64,000 nt of DNA from Streptomyces sp. GQFP (GTDB lineage Bacteria > Actinomycetota > Actinomycetes > Streptomycetales > Streptomycetaceae). The stretch covers positions 5,952,001 through 6,016,000 of the forward strand of contig NZ_CP089312.1 in NCBI RefSeq assembly GCF_021545335.1, written 5' to 3'. Positions 25,569 to 36,200 of the stretch are shown here, one piece after another. The notes under the pieces were generated by a model. The model saw only the letters and a list, made by a program, of their open reading frames with translations, ran no database searches and was not told where the DNA came from. The position numbers and the translations under genes are program-made. The stretch's first letter is position 1. Every line of letters starts with the position of its first letter.

Positions 25569-27576
25569 CGAACGTACGAAGAAGTCGGAGCAGGCGGAGC
25601 AGGCGGAGCAGGCGGAGCAGGCGACCGAGGGGGAATCCGGCACCGACGACGGTGTCTCCGAGTCCGAACGGCTCTTGTTCGGGGGGCCGTTGCGGTATGA
25701 CATGGGGTTCAACCAGCACCAGGGGTCCTTTCTGGAGCTGGGGCTGCGGACCATGGTCGGGCGGATGCCCCGGCTGATCGGCGCCACCGTCCGGCTCGCC
25801 CACCGCGCCGACCCGCGCGCTCTGCGTACGGTCGCCGTCGCCGAGTTGGGCGGGGGAGTGGCGCAGGCCGTCGGGCTCGTGGCCGTCAACCGGGTGCTCG
25901 CCCAGCTGCTCGGCGGCGGCGCCACCACCGACCGGCTGCGGGACGCCGTACCGGCGCTGGTCGTCGTCGCGGTCGCCGCGCTCGTCGGGGCGCTGTTGCG
26001 GTCCGCGTCCACCGCCGGGACCGGGCGCCTTGAGCCCAAGGTGTTCCGGGTGGCGACCGAGGAGTATCTGGAGCGGGTGGCCCGGGTGGAGCTGGCCGCC
26101 GTCGAGGACGAGGAGTTTCATAAACTGCTCGACTCCGCTCAGTGGGGGGCCGAGTCCGCGCGGCGCATGATCCGGTTCTGTACGTCCGTCATGACCGCGA
26201 CCATCGCGCTGATCGCCGCCGCCGGTGTGCTCACCGTGCTGCATCCGGCCCTGCTGCCCCTCCTCGCGCTGATGACCCTGCCCAGTGCGTGGAGCGCGCT
26301 CACCATCGCCCGTCGGCGGTACGTCTCCTTTCACACCTGGGTCCAACACGCCCGCGCGGGGCAGCTGTTGGGGCGGCTGCTGATCGACACGCAGGCCGCG
26401 CCCGAGGTGCGGGTGCACAACATCGGGCCGTTTCTGCTGCGGCACTTCCGGACCATGGCCGAGACGGGGGAGCGGGAACAGACCCGGCTCGCCTCGCTGG
26501 CCGCCCGTACCGGGCTGATCGCCTCCGGGTGGACGGGTATCGCGACCGCCGGTGCGTACGGCGTGCTCGGGCTGCTGCTGTGGACCGGGGCCATGGATCT
26601 GGCCGTCGCCGGTACGGCCGTCATCGCCATCCGGACCGGGTCCGCCAACCTGGAGGCGCTCGTCGTCCAGCTCAACTACCTCTACGAGGAAAGCCTGTTC
26701 GTGGCTGATCTGGAGCGGTTGTGCCAGGAGGCGGACCGCCGGCTCATCCCCGAGACGGGTCGGCCATTGCCCGCCCACGTCGACGCCATCCGCTTCGAGA
26801 ACGTTTCCTTCACCTACCCGGGCACGGCCACCGAACCCGCCCTCGACGCCGTGAACGTCACCATCCCGACCGGCCGGATCGTCGCGCTGGTCGGCAACAA
26901 CGGCAGCGGGAAGTCGACGCTGGCCAAGCTGCTGTGCGGGCTGTACGCGCCCGACACCGGCCGCATCCTCTGGGACGGGCTCGACTCCACCGAGCTGGAC
27001 CGCACCGACCTCTTCGACCGGATCGCGGTCGTCGCCCAGGACTTCTACCGCTGGCCCTTCACGGCCCGCGTCAACATCGCCATCGGCCGCCCCGACGCCC
27101 CGCACGAGGACGAACTCCTGCACGCCGCCGCCGAGTACGCGGGCGCCGACGAGACCATCGCCGCGCTGCCCCGGGGCTGGGACACCCTCCTCGCCCGTGG
27201 CTACAAGGGCGGGCACCAGATCTCCGGCGGCCAGTGGCAGCGCCTCGGCATCGCCCGCGCCCGGCACCGCGACGCCCGCATCCTCGTCGTCGACGAACCG
27301 ACCAGCGCCCTGGACGCGGAGACCGAGCAGCGCGTCTTCGACCAGATCCGCAGCCTCGCCGCGGCGGGCCAGACGATCATCCTGATCACCCACCGGCTGC
27401 ACAGCGTCCGGCACGCGGACGAGATCTACGTCCTGGAACGGGGCCGGGTCGCCGAACACGGCACGTTCGACGACCTGATGAGGGCCGAAGGGAAGGGGCC
27501 GGGGCTGTTCCGGCGGATGTATCTGGTGCAGTCGGAGCAGTACCGCCTCGACGGAGAACAGCGAGCCGGGGAGTGA
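25555..27576 (+). CDS. ABC transporter, fused permease-ATPase (exporter half)
   Basis: ATG 25555 lies inside the MFS gene end (14-bp overlap), with an AAGGGGGA site; 673 aa. The N terminus has four EQA units (9-bp DNA repeats at 25590-25622). A type IV exporter membrane domain spans about 85-370. The ATPase has Walker A GNNGSGKST at 447-455, Q-loop in VVAQDFY, signature ISGGQWQR from 556, Walker B ILVVDEPTSALD from 576 and the switch His in LITHR. It would work as a homodimer exporting a hydrophobic compound. The pairing with an MFS exporter under one regulator suggests drug resistance. Confidence 0.92.
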   Translation: MTTRDERTKKSEQAEQAEQAEQATEGESGTDDGVSESERLLFGGPLRYDMGFNQHQGSFLELGLRTMVGRMPRLIGATVRLAHRADPRALRTVAVAELGGGVAQAVGLVAVNRVLAQLLGGGATTDRLRDAVPALVVVAVAALVGALLRSASTAGTGRLEPKVFRVATEEYLERVARVELAAVEDEEFHKLLDSAQWGAESARRMIRFCTSVMTATIALIAAAGVLTVLHPALLPLLALMTLPSAWSALTIARRRYVSFHTWVQHARAGQLLGRLLIDTQAAPEVRVHNIGPFLLRHFRTMAETGEREQTRLASLAARTGLIASGWTGIATAGAYGVLGLLLWTGAMDLAVAGTAVIAIRTGSANLEALVVQLNYLYEESLFVADLERLCQEADRRLIPETGRPLPAHVDAIRFENVSFTYPGTATEPALDAVNVTIPTGRIVALVGNNGSGKSTLAKLLCGLYAPDTGRILWDGLDSTELDRTDLFDRIAVVAQDFYRWPFTARVNIAIGRPDAPHEDELLHAAAEYAGADETIAALPRGWDTLLARGYKGGHQISGGQWQRLGIARARHRDARILVVDEPTSALDAETEQRVFDQIRSLAAAGQTIILITHRLHSVRHADEIYVLERGRVAEHGTFDDLMRAEGKGPGLFRRMYLVQSEQYRLDGEQRAGE

Positions 27577-27745
27577 TCCACATCACGAGCGTGTGATGTG
27601 AAGAAAGTGAAGGAAGCGTGCCTCGCGGGGTGCGCGGTGCTGGCATGCTCATGCGTGGCTACTGAGGGGTAACTATTCATGTTCCACCTCAACCCCCGTG
27701 CCCCGTCCCCCAGTTCGATCAACTCGATCCCGAGGACCCCCACGC

Positions 27746-29215
27746 GTGCACAAGCTCACCAGACATGCCTTACTGGCGTCCGTCACCGTCGCCGCCCTGC
27801 TCGCCACCGGTTGCTCCGCAAGCTCGTCGACGGAGACCGGCAACGCGGGAGCGGCTGCGGCTGCGGCCGAGACCCCCGCCGCCACCTCCAGGCCGGACCA
27901 ACTCGCCGTCGTACAGGCCCCGTTGGGCAAGTCCGCACCGACCGCCCTGGCCACCCAGGACACCACCGAAACAGGCGGCTCGGCGCAGAAGTCGTCGCTC
28001 AAGGTCGCTTCGTACAACAAGAAGAGCGGGCGGGCGGTCATCACCGCCAAGTCGGTGACCGCCCCGGCCGACGGCACCGCCACCCCGTCCTCGTCTCCCA
28101 CGTCGGAGACGCCCGCGCCCGTCGCCGTCGGCGACGTCATCGCCAGTGCGCCCGCCCCCGGTGCGCCCGACGGTCTGCTGGCCGAGGTCACGAAAGTCGT
28201 CGGCGAGGACGCGAGCGGTGGTACGGAGGTCGTCACCAAGGCCGCCGAACTCAGCTCCGTACTCGGTGAGTCGAAGGCCGAGGGTGAGGTTCCGGTCGAC
28301 CCGGCCGCCATCGAGGTCGAGCCGCTCGTCGAGGGTGTGAAGGTCTCCTGGGCGAAGACCGGCGACCTCACCTTCGGCCCCGAGGGCGCCAAGCTGCCGC
28401 TGGGCAGCCTGCGTATCGACGTGGGTGCCGCGATCGCCACCGCCGAGGGCGCTCCCGCCTCGGCGGCGGCCTCCGTGGAGGGCTTCGTCCAGCTCGCGCC
28501 CGAGGTCGCCTTCTCGTACGACGGTTCCGGCAGCGGGACCGGCTCCGCGCCCGGCGGCGCGTTCCTCGGGCTGACCGGTGACTGGGCCTCGCAGTGGTCG
28601 CTGAAGGGCCGCGCGGCCGGGACCACCACGACCGACGGCAAGCCGCTGCGCATCCCCTTCGCGCAGCTGCACGCCGACCCCGTCATCCAGGCGGGCCCGG
28701 TCCCGATCGTCGTCAACCTCGACCTGGTCTGCTACTTCCAGGTCGCGGCCGACGGCACGGTGACCGTCGACGTCGAGCAGGACCTCAAGGGCGACTTCCG
28801 CGTCGGCGGCAGCTTCTCCTGGAGCAAGGGCTGGACGCCGGTCAGCGAGTCCGCGATGACCGGGACGCCGCTGGACGTGAGCGTCACGGCGACCGGTGAC
28901 GTCAAGGCGTCGTTGGGCGCCGAGGCGTCGATCGGTCTGTACGGCACCGTCGGTGTCAGCGCCGACCTCGCCCCGTATCTCCGCGTGGAGGCGGACGCGG
29001 TGGCCGAGGGGTCGAGCGACGGGACGGGGTCGGCGAGCGGTTCCTGGGCGCTGTTCGGGGGCGTGGATCTCTCCGGCGCCCTCCAGATCCAGCTGACCAT
29101 CTTCGGTACGCCGATCTTCCAGCACCGGATTCCCCTGGGGGAGTTGCACGAGGAGTGGCCGTTGGCGAAGGGCGAGGCGACGGCCTCGAACGCGTCGGCG
29201 ACACCGGCTGCCTGA
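27746..29215 (+). CDS. Secreted lipoprotein of unknown function
   Basis: GTG 27746 with GAGGAC upstream; 489 aa. The signal ends in the lipobox LATGC (HALLASVTVAALLATGC), so the mature protein is anchored to the outer face of the membrane. After an Ala/Thr-rich linker comes a beta-rich body with repeated phrases such as VNLDLVCYFQVAADGTVTV, DLKGDFRVGGSFSWSKGW and ASLGAEASIGLYGTVGVSAD. There is no enzyme motif that I recognise. The last residues (FGTPIFQHRIPLGE) are conserved-looking. Its transcript ends at a 60-bp palindrome right after the stop. Confidence 0.82.
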   Translation: MHKLTRHALLASVTVAALLATGCSASSSTETGNAGAAAAAAETPAATSRPDQLAVVQAPLGKSAPTALATQDTTETGGSAQKSSLKVASYNKKSGRAVITAKSVTAPADGTATPSSSPTSETPAPVAVGDVIASAPAPGAPDGLLAEVTKVVGEDASGGTEVVTKAAELSSVLGESKAEGEVPVDPAAIEVEPLVEGVKVSWAKTGDLTFGPEGAKLPLGSLRIDVGAAIATAEGAPASAAASVEGFVQLAPEVAFSYDGSGSGTGSAPGGAFLGLTGDWASQWSLKGRAAGTTTTDGKPLRIPFAQLHADPVIQAGPVPIVVNLDLVCYFQVAADGTVTVDVEQDLKGDFRVGGSFSWSKGWTPVSESAMTGTPLDVSVTATGDVKASLGAEASIGLYGTVGVSADLAPYLRVEADAVAEGSSDGTGSASGSWALFGGVDLSGALQIQLTIFGTPIFQHRIPLGELHEEWPLAKGEATASNASATPAA

Positions 29216-29275
29216 CACATGACAGAGGGGCCCTTCCTGCCCGGTACCGGGCAGGAAGGGCCCCTCTGTCATGTG
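29216..29275. terminator. 60-bp perfect palindrome, bidirectional terminator
   Basis: Starting on the base after the lipoprotein stop, 30 bases (CACATGACAGAGGGGCCCTT and on) are followed at once by their exact complement; the centre is between 29245 and 29246 (GGTACC). It fills the 69-bp gap between converging stops and can end transcription on both strands. Perfect 30-bp arms without a loop are unusual. Confidence 0.9.
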
Positions 29276-29284
29276 CCCCTGGGG

Positions 29285-32200
29285 TCAGCCCAGTTGCCTC
29301 ACCGTGTCGTATCCGCTGGACTTCAGCGTCGTCGGCGTCGCGTTGATGGCGGTGGCGGAGCCCGTGTACATGAGCAGGGCGCCGGCGGTGTTGGTCGCCA
29401 GCATGTCGGGGATGCCGTCGCCGGAGATGTCCGGAGTGCCGTACACCAGCGGGTAGTTGGCGACCGTGTACGTGGTGGCGCCGTAGACGTCGTCGCCGTC
29501 CAGGCTGCCGCCCGACGTACCCAGGCTGGTGAGGACCGTGCTCACCCCGTCGCTGCCGAGGATGCCCTTGCGCAGCACGATGTTGCCCGCCGCGGTCCGG
29601 TACGTCATGTCCATCGCCTTGTCACCGTTGTAGTCGGCGATGGCCACGAAGTCGCGGCCCTCCCAGGAGGTGGTGGTGTGCTGGGTGGCGGTGGTGAAGG
29701 CGCCGCCCGTGTAGCCGGAGAGGATCCACAGCTCGCCGCCGCCCACGCCACCCGCGACGAACAGCTCGGGCTGGCCGTCGCCGGTGAGGTCGCCCGCCGA
29801 CTTGATCTCGGACCAGGTGGACGGGGCCGGCATGTTGGCGGGCAGCCGTACCTCGACGCGCTCGTTGACGTTGACGGCGCCGTAGCCGTCACCGGCATAG
29901 ATGAACACCCGGTTGTCGGGGGTGCGCACGACCCAGTCGGTGACGCCGTCGCCGGGTGCGAAGTCGCCGTTGTGGGTCACCAGCGAGTACACGGGGTTCG
30001 TGCTGTCGCCGTTCCACAGGTGCGGGGCGGTGCCGTCGTCCCGGAGCAGCTCTCCGTCGTCGTGCTGGCCCCAGGAGCTGACGATCCACGCGCCGTTCTG
30101 GTCAGTGGTGTTGATCCAGAGGTTTCCGGCGGCGGTGAGGTGGGCGTAGTCGGGGGCACCGTCGCCGTTGAGGTCGCCGGGGGCGTCGGCGGTCGGGCGC
30201 GGGGTGACGTAGAAGCTGTGCTTGTACGGGTTCGGCGAGATGTTGCCCGCCGAGTCGACGGCCTTGACGTAGAGGGTGTTGGGGCCGGCCGCGGGGGGCT
30301 GGAACCCGGTGTAGTTCTCCGTCGAGGTGATGGCGGTGGTGCAGGTGGCCGCGCCCGTGCCCTGCTTGGTGCCCGCGCAGGCGTAGTAGTTGTAGGTGGT
30401 GTTGTTGACGGAGAAGATGAACTTCACGATGTCGCTGTCGGCGCCCTTGGTGAAGGTGAAGTCACCGGCGGTGCCGAACTTGACGGTGGACCAGACCTCG
30501 CCGTTGCTGTCGTTGTTGTTGTCGGCGGGGAACTGCGTCGAGGTGACGTTGGTGGGTGAGTCGGGCAGGTCGCTGTCGTAGGCGAAGCGGCACAGCCCGG
30601 CGCCGCTCGTGGGCGACCAGGCGCTGCTGACCTTCGCGTCCCAGGACCGCACCCGCCACACGTAGTTGTAGCCGTTGGACAGCGTGAACTTGGTGGAGTC
30701 GAGCTTGACCGAGGCGGTCTCACCGTCGTCCACCGCGTCGGAGAAGTACTTGTGGGTGGTGTCGTACGACCCCTCGCGCCAGACCTCGAACTCCAGCTTC
30801 GCCAGGTCGCTGTCGGGGTCGGTGGCCTTGGCCTGGATGGTCGGAACGGTCTTGCCCAGGCTGATGAAGGGCCGGTCGCTGGTGTCGCAGCCGCCGGGGC
30901 TCATGGTGACCGAGGTCGGCAGGCCCGGCTTGCGGTTGTAGGTGATGGCCACCGACGGCGAGCCCTCGCCCTCGGCCTTGAACTTCTTCCAGGAGTACGT
31001 GTCCGTCTCCAGGCTCGACGCCGAACCGGTCGGCGCGGAGGACGAAGTCGAGGCCACCAGACCGATGTTGAAGGAGGTCCAGCCGTTGTCCGCGGCCTCC
31101 TGGGCCAGCGAGGTCACGGTGAAGTTGACGTTCGTGTCGGGGCAGGAGCTGTTGGACTTCCAGCCGTACGCGAACGACTTCGAGGTGATCTTCCGGCTCC
31201 AACTGGGCTGCTTGTTCCAGGTGGTGGAGCTGGAGAAGGTGCCGGTGCGCCACACCTGCATCGTGCGCTTGCTGCACGACCAGGAGTGGGTCTCCAGGAT
31301 CTTCAGGGTGGCGCTGGAGACGTCGGCGCCCTTGATGGCCTTCTGGAGCTTGAGCTTGAAGAGGGACCGGGCGGTGCCCCAGGTGTCCCGCTCGAAGCCG
31401 ACGCGGGCTTCCTTGGTGTCCTGGTTGTAGTTGGCGCCGTCGTAGAAGCTGGAGCTGGGGTACTTCTTGTAGACGGTGGTCCAGTTGGACCGGGTCGCGG
31501 TGGTGGACGGGTCCAGGAACAGCGGGTACACGGGGGCCTTGGCGCCGGTCCGGTCGAGGTACTCGCTCGGCGGGTCGATGGTCAGGACGCGGCTGACCTG
31601 GTTCAGGGAGGCCCCCGCGGTGGTGGCGTGCGCGCCCTCGCCGGGCCCGTTCACGGCGGGCAGCGCGAGGGTCTCGTTCGCGGTGGCGGCCGGGAGGGCG
31701 TAGGCGGCGGGGTCGATGTCCGCGCCGGTGAGCTGGGAGGCGGAGTCGTCCGACGAACTCCCGGCGCTCTCCTCGGGGTTGGCCTCGGCGGACTCGTCCA
31801 CCTCCGAGGTCCAGCCCTCGACGTCCTCGGCGTCCTCGTTGCTGCCGGCGGCGGCGTCCGTGTCGGCGGCCGGGGTGTCCGTGTCGTGCGTGCCCGCCGA
31901 GTCCCAGAGGAACGGGGTGGGCGAGACGGAGACCTCGTTGCCGTCCTTGTCCTTGCCGTGCACGACGTCGGTGGACGGGTCGAGCGAGAAGGCGAGGGTG
32001 GGCGAGGTGAAGCGGTAGCGGGGCGGGTCGGCGGCCAGCGCGGCGGCGGCCTCGGGGGTGTGGATGACCAGGACATGGGTGTACCCGGTGTCCCGCGCGG
32101 TCAGCATCAGGTCCACGTCGGGCAGTACGTTCTCGTACAGCGCCCTGTTGTCCTCGACGACCGGCTCGGGGAGCCCGCCGGGCCACTCGACCTGGATCTC

Positions 32201-32866
32201 GTGGCCCTCGGCGGACATCGTCAGGAGCGGGGTCCAGGCGTTCTCGGCGTCATCGGCGACGGTGTCGGCGGAATGCGTGCCGTTAACCTGCAATTCACCT
32301 GAGGAATGCGAGACGTTCTCTCGGGCGGAGGTTGTGAAGATCGCGCGATTGATTGCGGCTTTACCAGAGAAGCCTGCGCCGTTCACCTTCGATTTACCTG
32401 CGGCGAGGCTGTAGTTCGAGTCCCCCGACGCGAAAGTCACGGGATAGGGGCTGTTGACGGTGGTCCAGCCGGCCTTTCCCTCCCGCAGCGAGACATCGAC
32501 CGGCGCCCACTTGCCCTTGGCGTTCTTCGCCCGCACCGGCGCCACGGAGGCCGTGTAGGTGAAGGAGCCGTCGGGATTGGCGAAGGTCTGCGAGAACTCG
32601 TCGGTCAGCGCGGCCACTTCGACCTTCTTGCCGGTCTTACGGGCCTTCTGCTGAGCCGTGTCCTCGGCGCTGACCTCGCTCTTCGCCGCCTTGGCCTTCG
32701 CGCCCGCGGCGGGCGACCTCTCCGTGGCCGGCCCGTCGTCGCTCAGGGCCAGGACGGTGGCGCCGCCGGCGAGCAGCGCGAGGGCGATCGCGGCGGCGAC
32801 GCCGCGTCGAACTCCCCGTCTGCCAGAGGGTGCTGATGCAGTGTCATGACTGTCGTGGTCGCTCAA
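29285..32866 (-). CDS. Secreted DNRLRE-domain and FG-GAP repeat protein
   Basis: TTG 32866 chosen for its GGGAGAAGG site; GTG 32947 is a possible longer start. About 1193 aa. A signal peptide (RRGVAAAIALALLAGGATVLA) is followed by a domain rich in beta strands (residues about 80-340), an acidic Asp/Glu/Ser linker and a DNRLRE domain near 500-690 (TWGTARSLFKLKLQ, then YGWKSNSSCPDTNVNFTVTS). Next are fibronectin-like segments and a C-terminal FG-GAP propeller (DLNGDGAPDYAHL, DLTGDGQPELFV, DISGDGIPDMLA). Such exported proteins often accompany Rhs/YD-repeat genes. It diverges from the giant Rhs gene across 337 bp. Confidence 0.82.
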   Translation of the reverse strand: MSDHDSHDTASAPSGRRGVRRGVAAAIALALLAGGATVLALSDDGPATERSPAAGAKAKAAKSEVSAEDTAQQKARKTGKKVEVAALTDEFSQTFANPDGSFTYTASVAPVRAKNAKGKWAPVDVSLREGKAGWTTVNSPYPVTFASGDSNYSLAAGKSKVNGAGFSGKAAINRAIFTTSARENVSHSSGELQVNGTHSADTVADDAENAWTPLLTMSAEGHEIQVEWPGGLPEPVVEDNRALYENVLPDVDLMLTARDTGYTHVLVIHTPEAAAALAADPPRYRFTSPTLAFSLDPSTDVVHGKDKDGNEVSVSPTPFLWDSAGTHDTDTPAADTDAAAGSNEDAEDVEGWTSEVDESAEANPEESAGSSSDDSASQLTGADIDPAAYALPAATANETLALPAVNGPGEGAHATTAGASLNQVSRVLTIDPPSEYLDRTGAKAPVYPLFLDPSTTATRSNWTTVYKKYPSSSFYDGANYNQDTKEARVGFERDTWGTARSLFKLKLQKAIKGADVSSATLKILETHSWSCSKRTMQVWRTGTFSSSTTWNKQPSWSRKITSKSFAYGWKSNSSCPDTNVNFTVTSLAQEAADNGWTSFNIGLVASTSSSAPTGSASSLETDTYSWKKFKAEGEGSPSVAITYNRKPGLPTSVTMSPGGCDTSDRPFISLGKTVPTIQAKATDPDSDLAKLEFEVWREGSYDTTHKYFSDAVDDGETASVKLDSTKFTLSNGYNYVWRVRSWDAKVSSAWSPTSGAGLCRFAYDSDLPDSPTNVTSTQFPADNNNDSNGEVWSTVKFGTAGDFTFTKGADSDIVKFIFSVNNTTYNYYACAGTKQGTGAATCTTAITSTENYTGFQPPAAGPNTLYVKAVDSAGNISPNPYKHSFYVTPRPTADAPGDLNGDGAPDYAHLTAAGNLWINTTDQNGAWIVSSWGQHDDGELLRDDGTAPHLWNGDSTNPVYSLVTHNGDFAPGDGVTDWVVRTPDNRVFIYAGDGYGAVNVNERVEVRLPANMPAPSTWSEIKSAGDLTGDGQPELFVAGGVGGGELWILSGYTGGAFTTATQHTTTSWEGRDFVAIADYNGDKAMDMTYRTAAGNIVLRKGILGSDGVSTVLTSLGTSGGSLDGDDVYGATTYTVANYPLVYGTPDISGDGIPDMLATNTAGALLMYTGSATAINATPTTLKSSGYDTVRQLG

Positions 32867-33120
32867 GGGACCCTTCTCCCACTGTCCTTGGGTCAGGCTT
32901 GAACGCACGACCCCCCGTTTTGGACGTGTGGAGTATGTGCAAGCCACCCCGGCGAGATCAACACCCCTGTGAAGCCGAGAAGTAGGAGAGGCGTAAGTGG
33001 CTGTGGGGTATGGAGATTCTTTGCTGTTCTTTGTCGCTTTTTGGGGCGTGACATAGCTAACACAAACTTATCTGACCTTGACGCAGATCTTCACGAGGGG
33101 TCAATTTCATCCCGTCATTG

Positions 33121-33174
33121 ATCACCGTGTGCCATCACTCCGAACGTTTTTCGGATGGCGTGCGGCACGGTGAT
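33121..33174. promoter_or_regulatory. Extended imperfect stem-loop in the Rhs leader
   Basis: ATCACCGTG (33121-33129) pairs with CACGGTGAT (33166-33174). Inside, GCCATC (33131-33136) pairs with GATGGC (33154-33159), around a CCGAA/TTCGG tip. It ends 29 bp before the Rhs start. It could be an operator, or an RNA leader structure controlling expression. The rest of 32867-33203 is less GC-rich and should hold the divergent promoters. Confidence 0.6.
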
Positions 33175-33203
33175 ACGGGGAAACGGGGAGAGGTCGGTCC
33201 GCC

Positions 33204-36200
33204 ATGCGTGGGGGCTTGTCGTGGTGCGGCAAAGGTTGGCTGACGGAGAGAACTTCACGTGATCGGCTGTTCCGCCGAAGAGCGCGACTAGGAGTCGTCG
33301 CCGCCGTTTTCCTCGCCCTCAACGTCGCCTCGTTGCAGGGCGCCGTGGCGTTCGGCCCCGACAACGACGCCCGTACGACGGTCGAGCTGGACGAGCTCCA
33401 GGCGACGGACGCCGTCCCGGTCGACGAGACCAAGACCGACAAGCTGGAGCAGCTCGAAGCGCCCGCGCTGGAGAAGCTGACCGACTACGCCCCGGCGGCC
33501 GTGGTCCAGGTCCCCGAGGCCGTCGACGTGACCGCCCCGGTCGCCGACGTGACCGCGGGCGGCACGCCCAAGCCGGTCGCCGCCTCCACCGACGGCACGC
33601 TGACCGTCGGTGTCACCGCACCCGACGGCGCGACGCAGGCCCAGGCCGACTCCCTCGAGGGCGCCTGGAACGTCACGGTCGAGCCCGAGGCCGACGCGGT
33701 GGCCGCCGGTACGCAGGGCGTCATGCTCCAGATCGACGCCCCCGACACCGCCACCGGTGACGCGGTCATCCAGATCGACGCGACCCGCTTCGCCGAGACG
33801 TACAGCGCGCAGTGGCTGGACCGCCTGTCCTTCGCCCTGATGCCGGCCTGCTACGCGACGACGCCGGAACTGGAGGAGTGCTCCACGGGCGTCCCGGTGA
33901 CCACCGAGGTCGAGCGCACCACCGACGAGGTGACCGTCTCGGTCGACGCGGGCGGCGACGACTCCGGCTCGGAGGCGGACCCCGGCGAGGACACCGCGAC
34001 CGACGAGACGTCCGACTCCACCGACACCACCAAGGACATCCAGGAGACCCTGCTCAACCTGACCGTCGACACCGCCGCCCTGGCCTCGGTGTCCACGGCC
34101 ACGTCGACGAGCGCCTCCACGGCCGCGAGCACGGACGAAGGCTCGGCCAACTCGGCGGTATGGCGCGGTGAGAGCGCGACCGGCGTTCAGCAGGTGGCCG
34201 ACTCGGCGGGCGGCCTGCTGGTCGGCACCTCCTACGGCGCGGGCTCGGGCGGCGACTTCGCCGCGACCCCGCTGTCCTCGGCGGGCACCTGGTCACAGGG
34301 CGGCTCGTCCGGCGCCTTCACGTACGCGTACACGATGGCGGGCCCGCAGGTCCCGTCCGGCCCGTCCCCGAACGTAACCCTGAGCTACAACTCCCAGTCC
34401 TCGGACGGCCGTACGTCGGGAACGAACAACCAGGTCTCGTGGATCGGCGAAGGCTGGGACTACAACCCCGGCGCGATCACTCGCACGTTCGTGGGCTGCG
34501 CGGCGGACACGGCCGACGCGAACAACGACAAGCACTTCACCGGCGACCAGTGCTGGGGCTCCAACAACGCGGTGCTGACGCTGAACGGCACCACGACCGA
34601 GCTGGTGTACGACGATGACGACGAGGTGTGGAAGACCTCCCGGGGCGACAACACGCGAGTGGAACTCCTCGACGCGGCGGACTACAAGCGCATCGTCAAG
34701 GACCCCGACGCCAGCTCCAACAACGGTGACAACAACGGGGAGTTCTGGCGGGTCACCACCAGCGACGGCACCCAGTACTACTTCGGCATGAACCGCCTGC
34801 CGGGCTGGACCTCCGGCAAGGAGGAGACCAAGTCGGTCCTGAACGTGCCGGTGGCGGGTAACCACAGCAGCGACCCGTGCTACGCCACCAAGTTCGAGGA
34901 CTCCTTCTGCGACCAGGGCTGGCGCTTCCAGCTCGACTACGTCGTAGACCTCAACGACAACGCGATGTCGTTGTGGTGGCACAAGGAGACCAACGCCTAC
35001 GCCAAGAACAACAAGGAAGCCAAGGCGGTCGAGTACGACCGCGCCGGCTACCTCTCCCGCATCGACTACGGCCAGCGCGCGGACGCCCTCTTCTCCGCCG
35101 AGCCGCTGGGCCGCATGAAGTTCACCGCCCAGGAGCGCTGCTTCGAGAAGGACGGCGACAACACCTGGGACTGCTCCAACACGAGCTTCGACTCCAAGCA
35201 GTCGTACCTGACCCGCCCGTGGTTCGACACCCCGGCGGACCTCGCCTGCAAGACGAACACGAAGTGCTCGACGTACGCCCCCACGTTCTGGTCGCGTAAG
35301 CGCCTGGCGACGGTGACGGCGTGCGCCCAGCGCGAGCAGGGCGTGAAGCTCACCGAGTACAACTCGGCGGACGACACGGGCTCCCGCAACGCCTGCGGCA
35401 TCGACGACTCGACGTACGGCACGACAGCCCTCTCGAAGGTGGACTCCTGGAGCCTGGCCCAGTCGTTCCCCTGGGGCCTGACCGGTGAATACACCGCACT
35501 CTGGCTCGAGTCGATCACCCGCACCGGCTACGCGGTGGACGGTTCGACGGAACGCCTGAACCCGGTGATCTTCGGCCGCAACAAACTGGTGCTGCCCAAC
35601 CGCGTAAAGAAGGCAACGGGCGACACCGACCCCCTCTTCGGCCGCCTGCGCATCCAGGACGTGGTCTCGGAGTACGGAGGCCGCACCCACGTCACGTACA
35701 AGGCACCGGAGGGCGCCTGCGCCACGGGCACGGACTTCCCGGCGGTCGACAAGAACACCCTGCGCTGCTACCCGGCCTACTGGCACGCGGACGGCGAACT
35801 GACCGACAACCGCATCTCGTGGTTCCACAAGTACGTGGTCGAGTCGATCACGGAGTACCCGCAGCTGGCGGACGCGACGGACGTCACGACGACGTACGAG
35901 TACGACACCGACACGTCCAACAAGACGGTAGGCGCCCTCTGGGCCAAGAACCAGGCGGAGTTCTCCCGCCCGAAGACCCGCACGTGGGACGACTGGCGCG
36001 GCTACCCGGTGATCACGACGATCTCGGGCGTCCCGTCGGCACCGGATGGGAGCGTGGCGTCGAAGTCGGTGACGCGCTACTTCCGGGGCATGAGCGATGA
36101 CGTCCTGGACGACAGCACACCGAAGGACTCGAGCGACGACGTCAAGCGGTCGTTCAAGGTCCAGGACGTCACGGGTGCGGACATCGCGGATGACCGCAAG

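Noticed and set aside
25348..27459. 703-aa minus-strand frame opposite the ABC transporter
   Set aside because: Low-complexity shadow; the plus strand has all ABC motifs.
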